DNA of 64,000 nucleotides from Stutzerimonas zhaodongensis. GTDB taxonomy: Bacteria > Pseudomonadota > Gammaproteobacteria > Pseudomonadales > Pseudomonadaceae. Within the stretch, counting starts at the first letter, position 1. Every line of letters begins with the position of its first letter. Position numbers and translations under genes: made by a program. The notes under the pieces are model-generated. The model saw only the letters and a program-made list of their open reading frames with translations. It made no database searches and was not told the DNA's origin. This document shows positions 27,330 through 37,169 of the stretch, piece by piece. Location: positions 868,001-932,000 of the forward strand of contig NZ_RFFM01000002.1 in assembly GCF_003696365.1 (NCBI RefSeq). The letters are read 5' to 3'.

Positions 27330-28706
27330 ATGAATAAGAACAAGTTTAAGTCGGGGGCCCTCACACTCTCTTTGCTGGCAAGCGCTGTGCTGGCAAGTGG
27401 AGCCATGGCGGCTGTATCTGAATCGGAAGCAGCCAAGTTGGGCGAAAGCCTGACCCCAATTGGCGCAGAAAAAGCCGGAAACGCCGCGGGGACCATTCCT
27501 GCCTGGACGGGCGGGCTTACAACGGACGCCGCAGCCGTAGGCTCGGATGGATTCGTCAGTGATCCTTATCCGAACGACAAGCCGAAGTTCACCATCACTG
27601 CGCAGAACTTCGAGCAATACAAGGACAACCTGAGCCCTGGGCAGATCGCCATGCTCAAGCGCTATCCAGATACCTATCGCCTACCTGTATTTGAAACCCG
27701 CCGCAGTGCCGCAGTGCCTCAGCGCATTTACGAGGCAGCGGCAAAGAACGCGACGCAGACCAAACTGGTCCGTGGCGGCAACGGTCTGGAGAACTTCGAT
27801 ACTGCCGTAGCCTTCCCGATCCCCCAGGACGGCATGGAAGTGATCTGGAACCACATTACCCGTTACCGGGGCGGTTCAGCCCGCCGGACGGTGGCTCAGG
27901 CGACGCCTCAGGTGAACGGCAGCTACAGCCTGGTCAAGTTCGTCGACGAAGTCGTCTATACCGACACCCTGACCGACTACAACCCCGAGAAGCACAGCAA
28001 TGTGCTGTTCTACTTCAAGCAGCAGGTAACCGAGCCGTCGCGCCTGGCAGGCAACGTCTTGCTGGTCCACGAAACGCTCGATCAGGTCAAAGAGCCGCGC
28101 ATGGCGTGGATCTACAACGCTGGACAACGCCGCGTCCGTCGTGCGCCTCAGGTCGCCTATGACGGCCCCGGCACGGCTGCAGACGGTCTGCGCACTTCCG
28201 ACAACCTGGATATGTTCAACGGGGCGCCAGATCGTTATGACTGGAAGCTGGTGGGCAAGAAGGAAATGTACATTCCGTACAACGCGTATCGCCTGGATTC
28301 ACCGCAACTCAAGTACGACGACATCATCAAGGCCGGCCACATCAACCAGGACCTGACCCGCTATGAGCTGCATCGCGTATGGGAAGTCGAAGCGACCCTC
28401 AAGAAAGGCGAACGCCACATCTATGCCAAACGTAACTTCTTCATCGATGAAGACACCTGGCAGGCTGCGGTTATCGACCACTACGACGGCCGCGACTCCC
28501 TATGGCGCGTAGCTGAAGCACATGCCGAGTACATCTACAACGCCCAAGTGCCTCTGTATGCCATGGAGACGCTGTACGACCTGATTTCAGGCCGCTACCT
28601 GGTCATGGGTATGAAGAACGAGGAAAAGAACCCCTACACCTACAACTACAACGCCAACTCGAACCAGTACACCCCGGCTGCACTGCGTAACTCTGGCGTA
28701 CGCTGA
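27330..28706 (+). CDS. DUF1329 family exported protein
   Basis: A 458-residue periplasmic or outer-membrane-associated protein with a Sec signal peptide (hydrophobic core about 10-26, ending ASGAMAAVS). Characteristic blocks are LTPIGAEKAGNAAGTIPAWTGG, the long beta-rich domain, EPRMAWIYNAGQRRVRRAPQVAYD, and YELHRVWEVEATLKKGERHIYAKRNFFIDEDTW. DUF1329 genes often accompany lipid, sterol or aromatic degradation functions. Here it is single, with its own terminator. The start carries A-rich AATAAGAACAA over the first codons, a candidate Hfq/Crc site. Confidence 0.92.
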   Translation: MNKNKFKSGALTLSLLASAVLASGAMAAVSESEAAKLGESLTPIGAEKAGNAAGTIPAWTGGLTTDAAAVGSDGFVSDPYPNDKPKFTITAQNFEQYKDNLSPGQIAMLKRYPDTYRLPVFETRRSAAVPQRIYEAAAKNATQTKLVRGGNGLENFDTAVAFPIPQDGMEVIWNHITRYRGGSARRTVAQATPQVNGSYSLVKFVDEVVYTDTLTDYNPEKHSNVLFYFKQQVTEPSRLAGNVLLVHETLDQVKEPRMAWIYNAGQRRVRRAPQVAYDGPGTAADGLRTSDNLDMFNGAPDRYDWKLVGKKEMYIPYNAYRLDSPQLKYDDIIKAGHINQDLTRYELHRVWEVEATLKKGERHIYAKRNFFIDEDTWQAAVIDHYDGRDSLWRVAEAHAEYIYNAQVPLYAMETLYDLISGRYLVMGMKNEEKNPYTYNYNANSNQYTPAALRNSGVR

Positions 28707-28735
28707 GTCACAACCTTCGGCATCCGTGCCGAGCG

Positions 28736-28764
28736 AACGCCCCGCATTAGCGGGGCGTTTTTAT
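28736..28764 (+). terminator. Rho-independent terminator of the DUF1329 gene
   Basis: AACGCCCCGC and GCGGGGCGTT form a perfect 10-bp stem around ATTA, followed by TTTATTT. Confidence 0.93.
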
Positions 28765-28862
28765 TTCCTGCTTATACCTCTGCTCGCATTCCGACGGTCA
28801 CCGGGCCGTACTGGAAGGCCGTTACGGCGCACATCTACCGATGCGTCCAGTGGCCAGGCCAA

Positions 28863-28897
28863 AAAAAACCCGCACCTTGATGCGGGTTTCTTTTTTT
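28863..28897. terminator. Bidirectional terminator
   Basis: AAACCCGCA and TGCGGGTTT pair around CCTTGA. An A-run precedes the stem and a T-run follows it, so it works on both strands. It ends yajG, read leftward from 28920. Confidence 0.92.
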
Positions 28898-28919
28898 GCC
28901 GACGGCTAGCTCACACCGA

Positions 28920-29504
28920 CTACTGCGATAGAACCTGACCGATGCTCTGATCGCGGAAGGCGCGGCTCAACGCATCACTCAACACATCGCTGACCAGCTT
29001 TGTGTTGGTCTGCTCGTTAGGTGCCATACCGAATCGCTGATTGAGCGATGCACCGTAGCGTCCTGTATAGCGACGGCCACCATTCTGCACCTCGACGCGG
29101 AAGGTCGCGCCGATGGTCGCCTCGGTCACGTACAGGCCTTCCTTGGGCGACTGGTACTTAAGCTCGGCGAGGGTCACGGTCAGTTGCGGGGCGTTATAGG
29201 CGTTGGGCGACGGGGTGAAGCCAAGCAGACGGACTGCAGCTTCGGCTTGCGCCTGCAGCTTGGGCACTACCTTGTCTTTCGGAACGATAACGGCGCTGGT
29301 TTCAGGGTAGAGCCCACCGCGGGTACCGAGCGTAGGCGATGGCCGACCATCCACAACCCTTACCGATACGGGCTGACCCTGACCGACGGGGTTGATGGTG
29401 CCGTTGATTTTAGGATTGGGGTCTAGCTGCTGAGGGCTGTGAGCACAACCAGCCAGAGCCAGGGCTGATACGGCGGCAAGACTGAACAACAAGCGTTTCA
29501 GCAT
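28920..29504 (-). CDS. YajG-family lipoprotein
   Basis: A 194-residue lipoprotein: LLFSLAAVSALALAGC signal with lipobox, then the YajG-type domain with VSVRVVDGRPSPTLGTRGG, VVPKLQAQAEAAVRLLGF and TVTLAELKYQSPKEGLY. The frame extends to 29615, but GGAGA before the ATG at 29504 (MLKRLLFSL) and the signal peptide fix the start. YajG-like proteins are small outer-membrane lipoproteins without a proven role. Confidence 0.88.
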   Translation of the reverse strand: MLKRLLFSLAAVSALALAGCAHSPQQLDPNPKINGTINPVGQGQPVSVRVVDGRPSPTLGTRGGLYPETSAVIVPKDKVVPKLQAQAEAAVRLLGFTPSPNAYNAPQLTVTLAELKYQSPKEGLYVTEATIGATFRVEVQNGGRRYTGRYGASLNQRFGMAPNEQTNTKLVSDVLSDALSRAFRDQSIGQVLSQ

Positions 29505-29669
29505 GCTGTCTTTCTCCAAATCAAGGGATGAATGGCGCGCAGTATAACCAGCCCTGCAAGCGCCTGACAGCGGAGGCGACAAAGACCAGGGCTGCAGCGT
29601 TTTTATACCCTTCATCTAACGGTAACGCAGGCGTGCGATAACCCGAGCAATTCCCTGAGGACAACTCTC

Positions 29670-29876
29670 ATGTCGCTGCTGACTGCACTGTTTCGGCGCC
29701 CAGTTTGTCGCCACTACGCGCTGCTAGACGAAGCTCAATGCTGCCGCATGCTGCTGACCGCCGCAGAGCCGCCTCAGAACGGGCATTGGGTCCAGGTCGA
29801 CGAACTCCGTTTAAGCTGGATTGGCCGCCCATTACCGCAACAGGCGCGCCAAGACGAAATTTCACTCTCGCATTGA
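29670..29876 (+). CDS. Small conserved protein, unknown
   Basis: A 68-residue basic protein (MSLLTALFRRPVCRHYALLDE start, HWVQVDELRLSWIGRPLP near the end). It has no membrane segment and no known domain. CTGAGGACAA precedes the ATG. It sits between yajG (divergent) and mqo (convergent), and the terminator after it serves both mqo and this gene. Similar short genes occur in this place in related pseudomonads, as I recall, but I cannot check. Confidence 0.6.
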   Translation: MSLLTALFRRPVCRHYALLDEAQCCRMLLTAAEPPQNGHWVQVDELRLSWIGRPLPQQARQDEISLSH

Positions 29877-29882
29877 GAGCAA

Positions 29883-29919
29883 TAAAAAAAGCCGCGCGGC
29901 TCGTCGAGCAGCGCGGCTT
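29883..29919. terminator. Terminator between the small gene and mqo
   Basis: AAGCCGCGC and GCGCGGCTT form a perfect 9-bp stem. On the minus strand it is followed by seven T's, giving a strong mqo terminator. Confidence 0.9.
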
Positions 29920-29941
29920 CGGCTGACAACTGGCGCCAGGC

Positions 29942-31432
29942 TTAGTCGGCCAGTCCCAAGCGCTTGTCGACCATGGCGGTCACTTCGCGATAGGCCATGG
30001 CGTCGGCCTCCAGGACCTTTTCCCGTGCCGGGAACATTTCAGCCAGCTTGCGGCTCCAGGCTTCACTTTTCGCCTTCTCGGGAAAGCAGCGCTCGATCAG
30101 ATCGAGCATGATCGAAACGGTGACCGAGGCGCCGGGCGAGGCGCCCAACAGTGCGGCGATCGAACCGTCCTTCGCCGATACCAGCTCGGTACCGAATTGC
30201 AGGATGCCGCCTTTCTTGGGGTCTTTCTTGATGATCTGCACACGCTGACCTGCTACTTCCAGGCGCCAGTCTTCAGCCTTGGCCTCGGGATAGAAACCGC
30301 GCAGGGTTTCCAGCCGGTCTTCCATGGATTGGCGGACTTCCTTGATCAGATAGCGGGTCAAGTCCATGTTGTCCCGCGCAACGGCAAGCATTGGCTTGAG
30401 GTTGGCAGGCCGGATCGACATTGGCAGATCAAGCGGTGAACCGTGCTTGAGGAATTTGGTGGTGAATCCAGCGTAAGGCCCGAACAACAGCGATTTTTTG
30501 CCGTCGACGACGCGGGTGTCAAGGTGCGGTACCGACATCGGCGGTGCGCCAACGGCTGCCAGGCTGTACACCTTGGCCTGGTGATGCTTGACGATTTCCT
30601 GGTTGTCGCAGCGAAGCCACTGACCGCTGACCGGGAAGCCACCGTAACCCTTGCCCTCTTCAATATCGGACATCTGCAACAGTGGCAGCGCCGCGCCACC
30701 TGCACCGAGGAAGACGAAGCCGGCATCCAGCTCACGGCTGCCGCCGTCGCGGGTGTTCTTGATTTCAACGCGCCAGCCTTTGCCATGGCGCGCAAGGCCG
30801 GTGACCTTCTGGAAATAGGACATCTTCACGCCCGGTTTGGCCGCGAGATAATCCAGCATCTGCCGGGTGAGCTCGCCGAAGTTCACGTCAGTACCGTTCA
30901 TGGCACGGGTCGCGGCAATGGGCTCGTCGACGGGCCGACCAGGCATCATCAGTGGCATCCACTCTTCCATGGTCGACCGATCTTCGGTGTAGACCATGTT
31001 CTCGAACGCGTGATGGGTTTTCAGCGCGTTGAAACGGCGCTTCAGGTAGTCGATGTTCTTGGGGCCGCGGACGAAGCTCAGATGCGGCACGACATTGAGA
31101 AAGTCGCGCGGACTGCCGAAGCCTTCGCGGCCGGTCAGATAGGCCCAGAACTGCTTGGAGACCTCGAACTGCGTATTGATGGTGACGGCTTTCTTGATAT
31201 CGATCGAGCCGTCTTTGCTGTCTGGGGTGTAGTTCAGCTCACACAGGCCTGCATGGCCGGTGCCGGCGTTGTTCCAGGGATTGGAGCTTTCGACGGCCCC
31301 GGATTCCTGCAGTTCTACAATTTCCAGCCTGATGTCGGGATCGAGCTCTTTAAGCAGTACGGCCAGAGTCGCACTCATGATGCCGGCTCCCACCAGCACC
31401 AAATCCACGGCTTCGCTATCGTGTTGCGTCAT
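29942..31432 (-). CDS. mqo: Malate:quinone oxidoreductase
   Basis: A 496-residue FAD-dependent, membrane-associated dehydrogenase oxidising malate to oxaloacetate with electrons to quinone. It shows [24 protein letters not shown] (FAD binding), [22 protein letters not shown], the central [32 protein letters not shown] and the late [19 protein letters not shown]. The frame is open to 31453, but CTGGAGAACGCGTTA precedes the ATG at 31432 (MTQHDSEAV). Pseudomonas uses Mqo as its main malate dehydrogenase. Confidence 0.95.
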   Translation of the reverse strand: MTQHDSEAVDLVLVGAGIMSATLAVLLKELDPDIRLEIVELQESGAVESSNPWNNAGTGHAGLCELNYTPDSKDGSIDIKKAVTINTQFEVSKQFWAYLTGREGFGSPRDFLNVVPHLSFVRGPKNIDYLKRRFNALKTHHAFENMVYTEDRSTMEEWMPLMMPGRPVDEPIAATRAMNGTDVNFGELTRQMLDYLAAKPGVKMSYFQKVTGLARHGKGWRVEIKNTRDGGSRELDAGFVFLGAGGAALPLLQMSDIEEGKGYGGFPVSGQWLRCDNQEIVKHHQAKVYSLAAVGAPPMSVPHLDTRVVDGKKSLLFGPYAGFTTKFLKHGSPLDLPMSIRPANLKPMLAVARDNMDLTRYLIKEVRQSMEDRLETLRGFYPEAKAEDWRLEVAGQRVQIIKKDPKKGGILQFGTELVSAKDGSIAALLGASPGASVTVSIMLDLIERCFPEKAKSEAWSRKLAEMFPAREKVLEADAMAYREVTAMVDKRLGLAD

Positions 31433-31540
31433 TAACGCGTTCTCCAGAATCACAGCATTAAACTGTCACGACCGCAGTACGCGATCATGTAGAACCACCA
31501 GCCAGGCGGATAGCGACGGAGGGGTCTCTATACCGCTGCT

Positions 31541-31640
31541 CGGGCTTGTGCCCGAAGGCAGACACCGGTGGCGTCTGCCCGCTGTTGAGAGAAAGGCTTT
31601 TGGCCTTCTCCCTCTCGCTCCGATGCCTCCCGGAGCAGGG
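31541..31640. repeat. Consecutive hairpins between mqo and the PA4642-like gene
   Basis: Within the 321-bp gene-free stretch 31433-31753 lie three tight inverted repeats in a row. CGGGC/GCCCG lies at 31541-31554, GGCAGAC/GTCTGCC at 31557-31579, and a purine/pyrimidine hairpin with AAGGC/GCCTT at about 31588-31615. They could be terminator, processing or mqo-leader structures, or a degraded repetitive extragenic element. No T-run follows on either strand. Confidence 0.5.
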
Positions 31641-31753
31641 CCACGGGCCTGGGCTCTACGGGATGCGTGCAGCGAGAAAATCATTGTGGCCGCCGGTTGC
31701 TCAGCCTATATGCAGTGTCACCAGCCCCGGGATTCCCGATTGCAAGACCGATG

Positions 31754-32041
31754 TCAGCCGCGGGCGGCTTTAACCAGTTCGATGTAGGGCTCGGCCCGGC
31801 GCTGATCGGCGATCAAATCGACGAAGTCATGCCCATTGGCGTCCTTCGCATTCAGGTCCAGTCCGGCTTCGACAAAGAATCCGAGAAAACGCTCGAAATC
31901 ATCAACACGTAGACCGCGATAAGCCTTGATCAACTTGTGCAGCGACCGAGGTGTGTCATCAGCCGGCTCCGGTTCGAGAAACAATTTGATCGACTGATCG
32001 CTGACTTCTTCGCCGATCACTTTCTGCTTGTCTTTGCGCAT
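31754..32041 (-). CDS. PA4642-like conserved small protein
   Basis: A 95-residue protein: MRKDKQKVIGEEVSDQSIKLFLE, then RSLHKLIKAYRGLRVDDFERFLGFFVEAG and NAKDANGHDFVDLIADQR. It matches the P. aeruginosa PA4642-type family closely by eye. The frame is open to 32101, but the ATG at 32041 follows CGGAGAAACC. No known function; soluble, charged. Confidence 0.82.
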   Translation of the reverse strand: MRKDKQKVIGEEVSDQSIKLFLEPEPADDTPRSLHKLIKAYRGLRVDDFERFLGFFVEAGLDLNAKDANGHDFVDLIADQRRAEPYIELVKAARG

Positions 32042-32235
32042 GGTTTCTCCGATCCGACGGGCCTTACGGGGGCGGCAGTTTACTCCGCGGGACGAGCGCA
32101 CTCAACGCGTCCGGCGCCGATGCGACCAAGGTCGTACACGAAAATCCGCGATTTGCCCGGGATGTTGCGCTCAGCCGGTCCGACGCCATCAGACCTGTGC
32201 TTATACTGGCGCTTTGCGCACATGGAGTGTCTGGC

Positions 32236-33966
32236 ATGAAGCTTCCGCCGCTATTCGCCGCCTGGCGTCAGGCCTTGATGTCGGGCTATGGAGGCCAAGC
32301 GCTGCAGGGCGACATCACGGCAGGATTGACGGTGGGCATCATTGCCATCCCGCTGGCCATGGCGCTCGCGATCGCAGTCGGCGTGGCGCCACAGCATGGC
32401 CTCTATACCGTACTGGTCGCTGCTCCGCTGATTGCGCTGACGGGTGGCTCCAGGTTCAACGTATCAGGCCCGACGGCCGCGTTCGTGGTCATCCTGCTGC
32501 CCATCACACAGCAGTTCGGCCTCGGCGGTCTGCTGCTCTGCACCATGCTGGCCGGCTTGATCCTGATCGCGCTCGGGCTGTTACGCGCAGGCAGGCTAAT
32601 CGCCTTCGTGCCCTACCCCGTCACGCTGGGGTTCACGGCAGGCATCGGAATCGTCATCGCCACACTTCAGCTCAAGGACGTGCTTGGTCTGACGCTCACC
32701 GAGCAACCGCAGCATTATGCGGAACAGTTGGGCCTGCTGGTGCGCGCCCTGCCAAGCGCCCAGCTGGGGGATGCGCTGATCGCCGCTCTCTGCCTGACCG
32801 TCCTGATCGTCTGGCCTCGCCTGGTGCCGAAGGTGCCGGGGCATCTGGTAGCGCTGATCGTCGGCGCGATGGCCGGCATGCTGCTCGAGTCGTCGGGGCT
32901 TGCGGTTGCCACACTGGGCGAACGTTTCAGCTATATGGTAGACGGGGTAACACATCCCGGTATCCCGCCATTTCTTCCTGACTTCGCCTGGCCCTGGCTG
33001 TTGCCCGGCCCAGACGGCCAGCCACTGGTTTTGAGTTTTGAGCTGTTCCATCAACTCCTGGCTCCAGCGTTCGCCATTGCCATGTTGGGCGCCATCGAGT
33101 CATTGCTTTGCGCAGTAGTCGCCGACGGCATGACCGGCAGCAACCATGACCCGAATGCTGAGCTTCTGGGGCAAGGCATCGGCAATCTTGTCGCCCCGCT
33201 GTTCGGCGGCATCACCGCAACCGCCGCCATCGCCCGTACGGCCACCAATGTGCGAGCGGGTGCCTTTTCTCCTTTGGCGGCAATCATTCACGCTGGCGTC
33301 GTATTGGTTGCCATTCTGTGGCTGGCCCCTTTATTCAGCTATTTGCCGATGGCGGCTCTCGCTGCGCTGCTGTTGATGGTGGCGTGGAACATGAGCGAAG
33401 CACCGCATGTGATCAAAACACTGCGGATTGCACCGCGCAGCGACGTCCTGGTGTTGCTGACCTGCCTGGTGCTGACCGTGCTGTTCGATATGGTGCTGGC
33501 AGTAGGTGTGGGCTTACTGCTCGCGGCGGGCCTGTTCATCAAGCGCATGAGTGAACTGACCGACACGACCAGCTTGCGAGAAGGCCAGAGCGAGATATTG
33601 AAGGACCTGCCCGAGCACGTGGCGGCCTATGCGATTCGAGGCCCGCTTTTTTTCGGCGCTGCAGAAAAGGCCCTGAGCGTTTTGCGACGATTCAATCCGG
33701 ACGTGTCGATCGTGATCGTCGATATCAGCGCTGTGCCGATGCTGGACATGACCGCTCTGGCGGCTCTGGAAAACGTTCTGCTGGACTACCGCAAGCAAGG
33801 CATTGCCTTGATTCTGTGCGGCAGCACCGCGCGGCTGCGCCTCAAATTGCGCCGGGCCGGCATTCACAGACTGGAAGGGCAGCTCTACCACGTACGCGAT
33901 CTTGCCCAGGCGCGGGCGAAAGCGCTGCGCCTGCTACCCCCAGCCGCGCTCGACGTCACCCGCTGA
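32236..33966 (+). CDS. SulP-family anion transporter with STAS domain
   Basis: A 576-residue transporter of the SLC26/SulP family. Eleven or more hydrophobic segments fill residues about 25-440, with GDITAGLTVGIIAIPLAMALAIAVGVAP and LFGGITATAAIARTATNVRAGAFSPLAAI. The C-terminal STAS domain (about 450-560) has FFGAAEKALSVLRRFNPDVSIVIVDISAVPMLD. The layout is DauA (YchM)-like; the substrate could be sulfate, bicarbonate or a C4-dicarboxylate. GGAG lies before the ATG at 32236. Confidence 0.92.
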   Translation: MKLPPLFAAWRQALMSGYGGQALQGDITAGLTVGIIAIPLAMALAIAVGVAPQHGLYTVLVAAPLIALTGGSRFNVSGPTAAFVVILLPITQQFGLGGLLLCTMLAGLILIALGLLRAGRLIAFVPYPVTLGFTAGIGIVIATLQLKDVLGLTLTEQPQHYAEQLGLLVRALPSAQLGDALIAALCLTVLIVWPRLVPKVPGHLVALIVGAMAGMLLESSGLAVATLGERFSYMVDGVTHPGIPPFLPDFAWPWLLPGPDGQPLVLSFELFHQLLAPAFAIAMLGAIESLLCAVVADGMTGSNHDPNAELLGQGIGNLVAPLFGGITATAAIARTATNVRAGAFSPLAAIIHAGVVLVAILWLAPLFSYLPMAALAALLLMVAWNMSEAPHVIKTLRIAPRSDVLVLLTCLVLTVLFDMVLAVGVGLLLAAGLFIKRMSELTDTTSLREGQSEILKDLPEHVAAYAIRGPLFFGAAEKALSVLRRFNPDVSIVIVDISAVPMLDMTALAALENVLLDYRKQGIALILCGSTARLRLKLRRAGIHRLEGQLYHVRDLAQARAKALRLLPPAALDVTR

Positions 33967-33975
33967 CGTGAGCAT

Positions 33976-33996
33976 GAGGGCGCTTCGCGCGCCCTC
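33976..33996. terminator. Convergent hairpin after the SulP gene
   Basis: GAGGGCGC and GCGCCCTC pair perfectly around TTCGC between the convergent SulP and SDR genes. There is no T-run, so termination strength is uncertain. Confidence 0.55.
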
Positions 33997-34006
33997 CAGT
34001 CGAGGC

Positions 34007-34918
34007 CTAGCCTGCGTACTTCTGCAGATTGGCCATCATTTCCTTCAGTGCTTCCATGTTGTCAGCCGGGTGCGCTGCGTTCTCGAAATTGCAGATTTGC
34101 TGCCAGTTGGCCGCGACATCTTCCGCGTCGAATCCGGCCTTCGGATCGAAACCTGCGCCCAGGCTGCGCTCCCAGCGCACCTTGCCCATCCAGCCACCGC
34201 CGACTTCGAACAAACCGGATGTGTCCTGGCACTGCTCGCTGGCGAGGTAGATCACCAGGGGGCTCACCAGCTCGGGCTTGAGCTGTTCGAAGACCTGCGG
34301 CGGGATCAGGCCTTCGGTCATGCGAGTGCCGCCGGTTGGCGCGATGGCGTTGACCAGGATGTTGTTCTTGCGCCCTTCCAGCGCCAAGGTTCGGGTGAGG
34401 CCGTACAGGCCCAGCTTGGCCATCCCGTAGTTGGACTGGCCGAAGTTGCCGTAAATACCGGACGTGGACGCGGTGAAGATAACCCGGCCATAGGCTTGCT
34501 CGCGCATGTAGGGCCAGGCGGCCCGGGTGACCTTGTAGGCACCCTCGACGTGGACCCGGTAAACCAGATCCCAGTCGGCGTCATCCATCTTGTGAAAAGT
34601 CTTGTCGCGCAGGATGCCGGCATTATTGACCACCACATCTATGCGGCCGAAGCTGTCCAACGCCTGCTGAACGACCTTGTCTCCATCAGTCACCGAATCA
34701 TGGTTGGCAACTGCGGTGCCGCCAGCCTGGCGGATCTCTTCAACCACGCGATCAGCCGCTGAGGCATTGGCACCCTCGCCCTGGGCACTCCCGCCAAGGT
34801 CGTTGACCACGACCTTCGCGCCGTGACGGGCAAACAACAGTGCATGCGCGCGGCCGAGGCCACCACCGGCACCGGTCACGATCACCACCTTGTCTTCAAA
34901 GCGAATGGCTTCACTCAT
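34007..34918 (-). CDS. Short-chain dehydrogenase ((3R)-hydroxyacyl-CoA dehydrogenase type)
   Basis: A 303-residue SDR: cofactor motif VVIVTGAGGGLGRAHALLFARHGAKVVVNDLGG, NNAG in DVVVNNAGILRDKTF, catalytic Ser/Tyr/Lys in FTASTSGIYGNFGQSNYGMAKLG. The sequence closely resembles the dehydrogenase part of peroxisomal multifunctional enzyme type 2, which oxidises (3R)-hydroxyacyl-CoA. The C-terminus (WMGKVRWERSLGAGFD) is longer than in generic SDRs. It probably acts in fatty acyl-CoA metabolism; the substrate is inferred. A 133-bp gap separates it from the upstream hydrolase gene. Confidence 0.87.
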   Translation of the reverse strand: MSEAIRFEDKVVIVTGAGGGLGRAHALLFARHGAKVVVNDLGGSAQGEGANASAADRVVEEIRQAGGTAVANHDSVTDGDKVVQQALDSFGRIDVVVNNAGILRDKTFHKMDDADWDLVYRVHVEGAYKVTRAAWPYMREQAYGRVIFTASTSGIYGNFGQSNYGMAKLGLYGLTRTLALEGRKNNILVNAIAPTGGTRMTEGLIPPQVFEQLKPELVSPLVIYLASEQCQDTSGLFEVGGGWMGKVRWERSLGAGFDPKAGFDAEDVAANWQQICNFENAAHPADNMEALKEMMANLQKYAG

Positions 34919-35051
34919 CGAGGTTCCTCCAGCAGATTGTTATTGAATGGTTGCGAAAGACTGCGGCGAGTGTCGGCGAGGCCAGAGCCGCCCACAATCA
35001 AACCGCCACGACTGAATGCCCGGGCATAAGGCTGCGGGATGATGTCGCGAA

Positions 35052-36050
35052 TCATGGGGCGGTCAGAAATGACTGAATAGCCTCGGCGACTCGTGCCGGA
35101 TCTTCTTCCTGCGGCACATGGCCGAGATCGTCGAACATCACCAGCTGACTGTTTGTGATGTCCTCGTTGAAGCGGCGCGCATTAAGTGGCGGGATCAGCC
35201 CGTCGCGCCCACCCCAAATGATCAGCGTGGGCGTCTGGATCGAGGCGATCCGCTTGGAATGGTCCACTGCCGGCACCTGTTTGAAGCGCTCGCGCAGCGC
35301 CTCACGGTTCCCTTCACGCAGGGTCAGCTCATAGTAGCGATCCACCAGCTCGGGGGTCACCTTGGCTGGGTCACCATAGACGCTGCGAGTGCTGGATTCG
35401 ACCAACCGGCGCGGCAGGATGTTAGCCATCAACGGAGCCAGTGCAGGAATGCCTGCCAGCTTGAAGCCGAGCGGCACCGAGGTCGACTGACGGGGATAGC
35501 CGGCTGCATCGATCAGCACCAGCTGCGCCACACGTTGCGGCTGGTCCAGCGCCATTTCCCAGGCCAACTGGCCGCCAAAGCTGTTGCCGACAAACACCGC
35601 TCGTCCAACGTCCAAGCGATCCAGCACGGCGGAAAGAAACTCGACATAGTGACTCATGCGGTAGTTGCCGTCCGGAAAGGGCCCGGTCAGCCCAAACCCC
35701 GGCAAATCCAGGCTGATCACGCGCCGCTGCTCGCTCAACCGATCCACCACGCCTTCCCAGGTATGCAGACTGGCTGATGTACCGTGCAGGAGCACAAGTG
35801 GGACCGGATCCTCACTCGGACCTTGATCACGCATGTGGACCTGCAAGCCAGAAATTGGAATGAAGGTGGAAGGCTCGGGGGCCCAGCGTTCGGTCAGGCT
35901 TTCAACCGGACGTGGCGGCGCCCAATTGCGTATCACAAGCACCGAGACGGCCAGGGCGAGCAATACGATGGCAGCAACTACTACCCTCAGAATGACTTTC
36001 AATCTGTTGTCCTTGTTTGCTGGAAGCGGGCATGAGATTAGCCCAGACAC
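35052..36050 (-). CDS. Membrane-anchored alpha/beta hydrolase
   Basis: A 332-residue hydrolase with one N-terminal hydrophobic anchor (about residues 19-41, ILRVVVAAIVLLALAVSVLVI). The core has LVLLHGTSASLHTW (oxyanion region), nucleophile Ser in VFVGNSFGGQLAWEMA, LIIWGGRDGLIPP (acidic residue) and His in FDDLGHVPQEE. The order matches epoxide-hydrolase/esterase-type enzymes. Active domain likely periplasmic. Substrate unknown. Confidence 0.87.
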   Translation of the reverse strand: MSGLISCPLPANKDNRLKVILRVVVAAIVLLALAVSVLVIRNWAPPRPVESLTERWAPEPSTFIPISGLQVHMRDQGPSEDPVPLVLLHGTSASLHTWEGVVDRLSEQRRVISLDLPGFGLTGPFPDGNYRMSHYVEFLSAVLDRLDVGRAVFVGNSFGGQLAWEMALDQPQRVAQLVLIDAAGYPRQSTSVPLGFKLAGIPALAPLMANILPRRLVESSTRSVYGDPAKVTPELVDRYYELTLREGNREALRERFKQVPAVDHSKRIASIQTPTLIIWGGRDGLIPPLNARRFNEDITNSQLVMFDDLGHVPQEEDPARVAEAIQSFLTAP

Positions 36051-36116
36051 CCCTTTTCACAGCAAAGCAGATCGCTGACAACCGAAACAGCGGCGTCTAG
36101 CCAATCACAAGCACCA

Positions 36117-37169
36117 TCATGCGAGCGGCGCGCGAGCGTAATCGGTTATCAGACGAGGCAGGTTTTCCAGCGACTCGGTGCACTGAGCGGCGCCAAGCTG
36201 GAGGGCTTCTTTGGGCATTCCGAATACGACACAGCTGGCTTCGTCCTGAGCCACTGTACGTCCGCCTGCCTCGCGCATGGCCAAAAGACCGCGTGCTCCG
36301 TCGTCGCCCATTCCGGTCATGATCACGCCCAGCGCGTTGTGGCCGGCATGTCGCGCCACGGACCTGAACAACACGTCTACTGAAGGCTTGTGCCGATTGA
36401 CGGGGGGCCCATCCAGTACCTCGACGAAATATTGCGCACCGCTGCGTTTGAGTTGCATGTGCCTGCCACCAGGGGCCACCAGGGCCAGCCCCGAACGCAC
36501 GCGATCCAGATGCCTGGCCTCACGCACCTCGATCTGGCAGAGGCTGTCGAGGCGCTGGGCAAAGGCGGCGGTAAATTTCTCCGGCATGTGCTGCACGATC
36601 ACGATGCCTGGCGAATCGACGCGCAGCTGTTTGAGCACCAGTTCCAATGCCTGGGTGCCGCCGGTTGACGTGCCAAGGGCTATTACCCGGTCAGTCGTAG
36701 TCAGCGTACTGCTGCCGGAATCTGCCATGCGCGGCACCGATGGCGTGGCGGCGCGCGGCGTGGCGACGCGGGGCCGAGTGGCCGCGGCCTGCTGGATCTG
36801 CTTGATAAGATCACCTGAGAGCTGCAGGAGGCTATCCTTCAACCCCAGCCGGGCCTTGGTGAATACGCCGACGGCTCCGGCCGACAGCGCATCGAGCGTG
36901 ATAGCAGCGCCCGCCTCGGTCAACGTCGAGCAGATGATCGTCGGAGTCGGCCGTTCAGCCATTAGCTTTCGCAGAAAGGTAATACCGTCCATTCGCGGCA
37001 TTTCCACGTCTAGCACAAGCACATCGGGCCAGTTTCGTTGCATCTTCTCCATCGCAAAAAGAGGATCTGCCGCCTGGCCAATCACTTCGATATTCGGATG
37101 GTTCTCCAGGCACGCTGACAGGACCTGACGTACCAATGCCGAGTCATCGACGATAAAGACCTTGATCAT
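36117..37169 (-). CDS. cheB: Chemotaxis protein-glutamate methylesterase CheB
   Basis: A 350-residue CheB. The receiver (1-120) has Asp in [15 protein letters not shown]. The methylesterase (about 160-345) has catalytic Ser in [13 protein letters not shown], His in [15 protein letters not shown] and Asp in [14 protein letters not shown]. The linker (about 125-160) is rich in Arg, Ala, Thr and Pro. It removes methyl groups from receptor glutamates after phosphorylation by CheA. It is the last gene of the operon and overlaps cheD by 4 bp. Confidence 0.96.
   Translation of the reverse strand: MIKVFIVDDSALVRQVLSACLENHPNIEVIGQAADPLFAMEKMQRNWPDVLVLDVEMPRMDGITFLRKLMAERPTPTIICSTLTEAGAAITLDALSAGAVGVFTKARLGLKDSLLQLSGDLIKQIQQAAATRPRVATPRAATPSVPRMADSGSSTLTTTDRVIALGTSTGGTQALELVLKQLRVDSPGIVIVQHMPEKFTAAFAQRLDSLCQIEVREARHLDRVRSGLALVAPGGRHMQLKRSGAQYFVEVLDGPPVNRHKPSVDVLFRSVARHAGHNALGVIMTGMGDDGARGLLAMREAGGRTVAQDEASCVVFGMPKEALQLGAAQCTESLENLPRLITDYARAPLA

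Noticed and set aside
30443..31435. Long plus-strand frame of 330 codons
   Set aside because: It lies antisense to mqo, whose motifs are complete; composition-driven shadow.
36730..36790. Repeat in the cheB linker coding region
   Set aside because: It is the low-complexity Arg/Ala/Thr/Pro interdomain linker, not a separate element.
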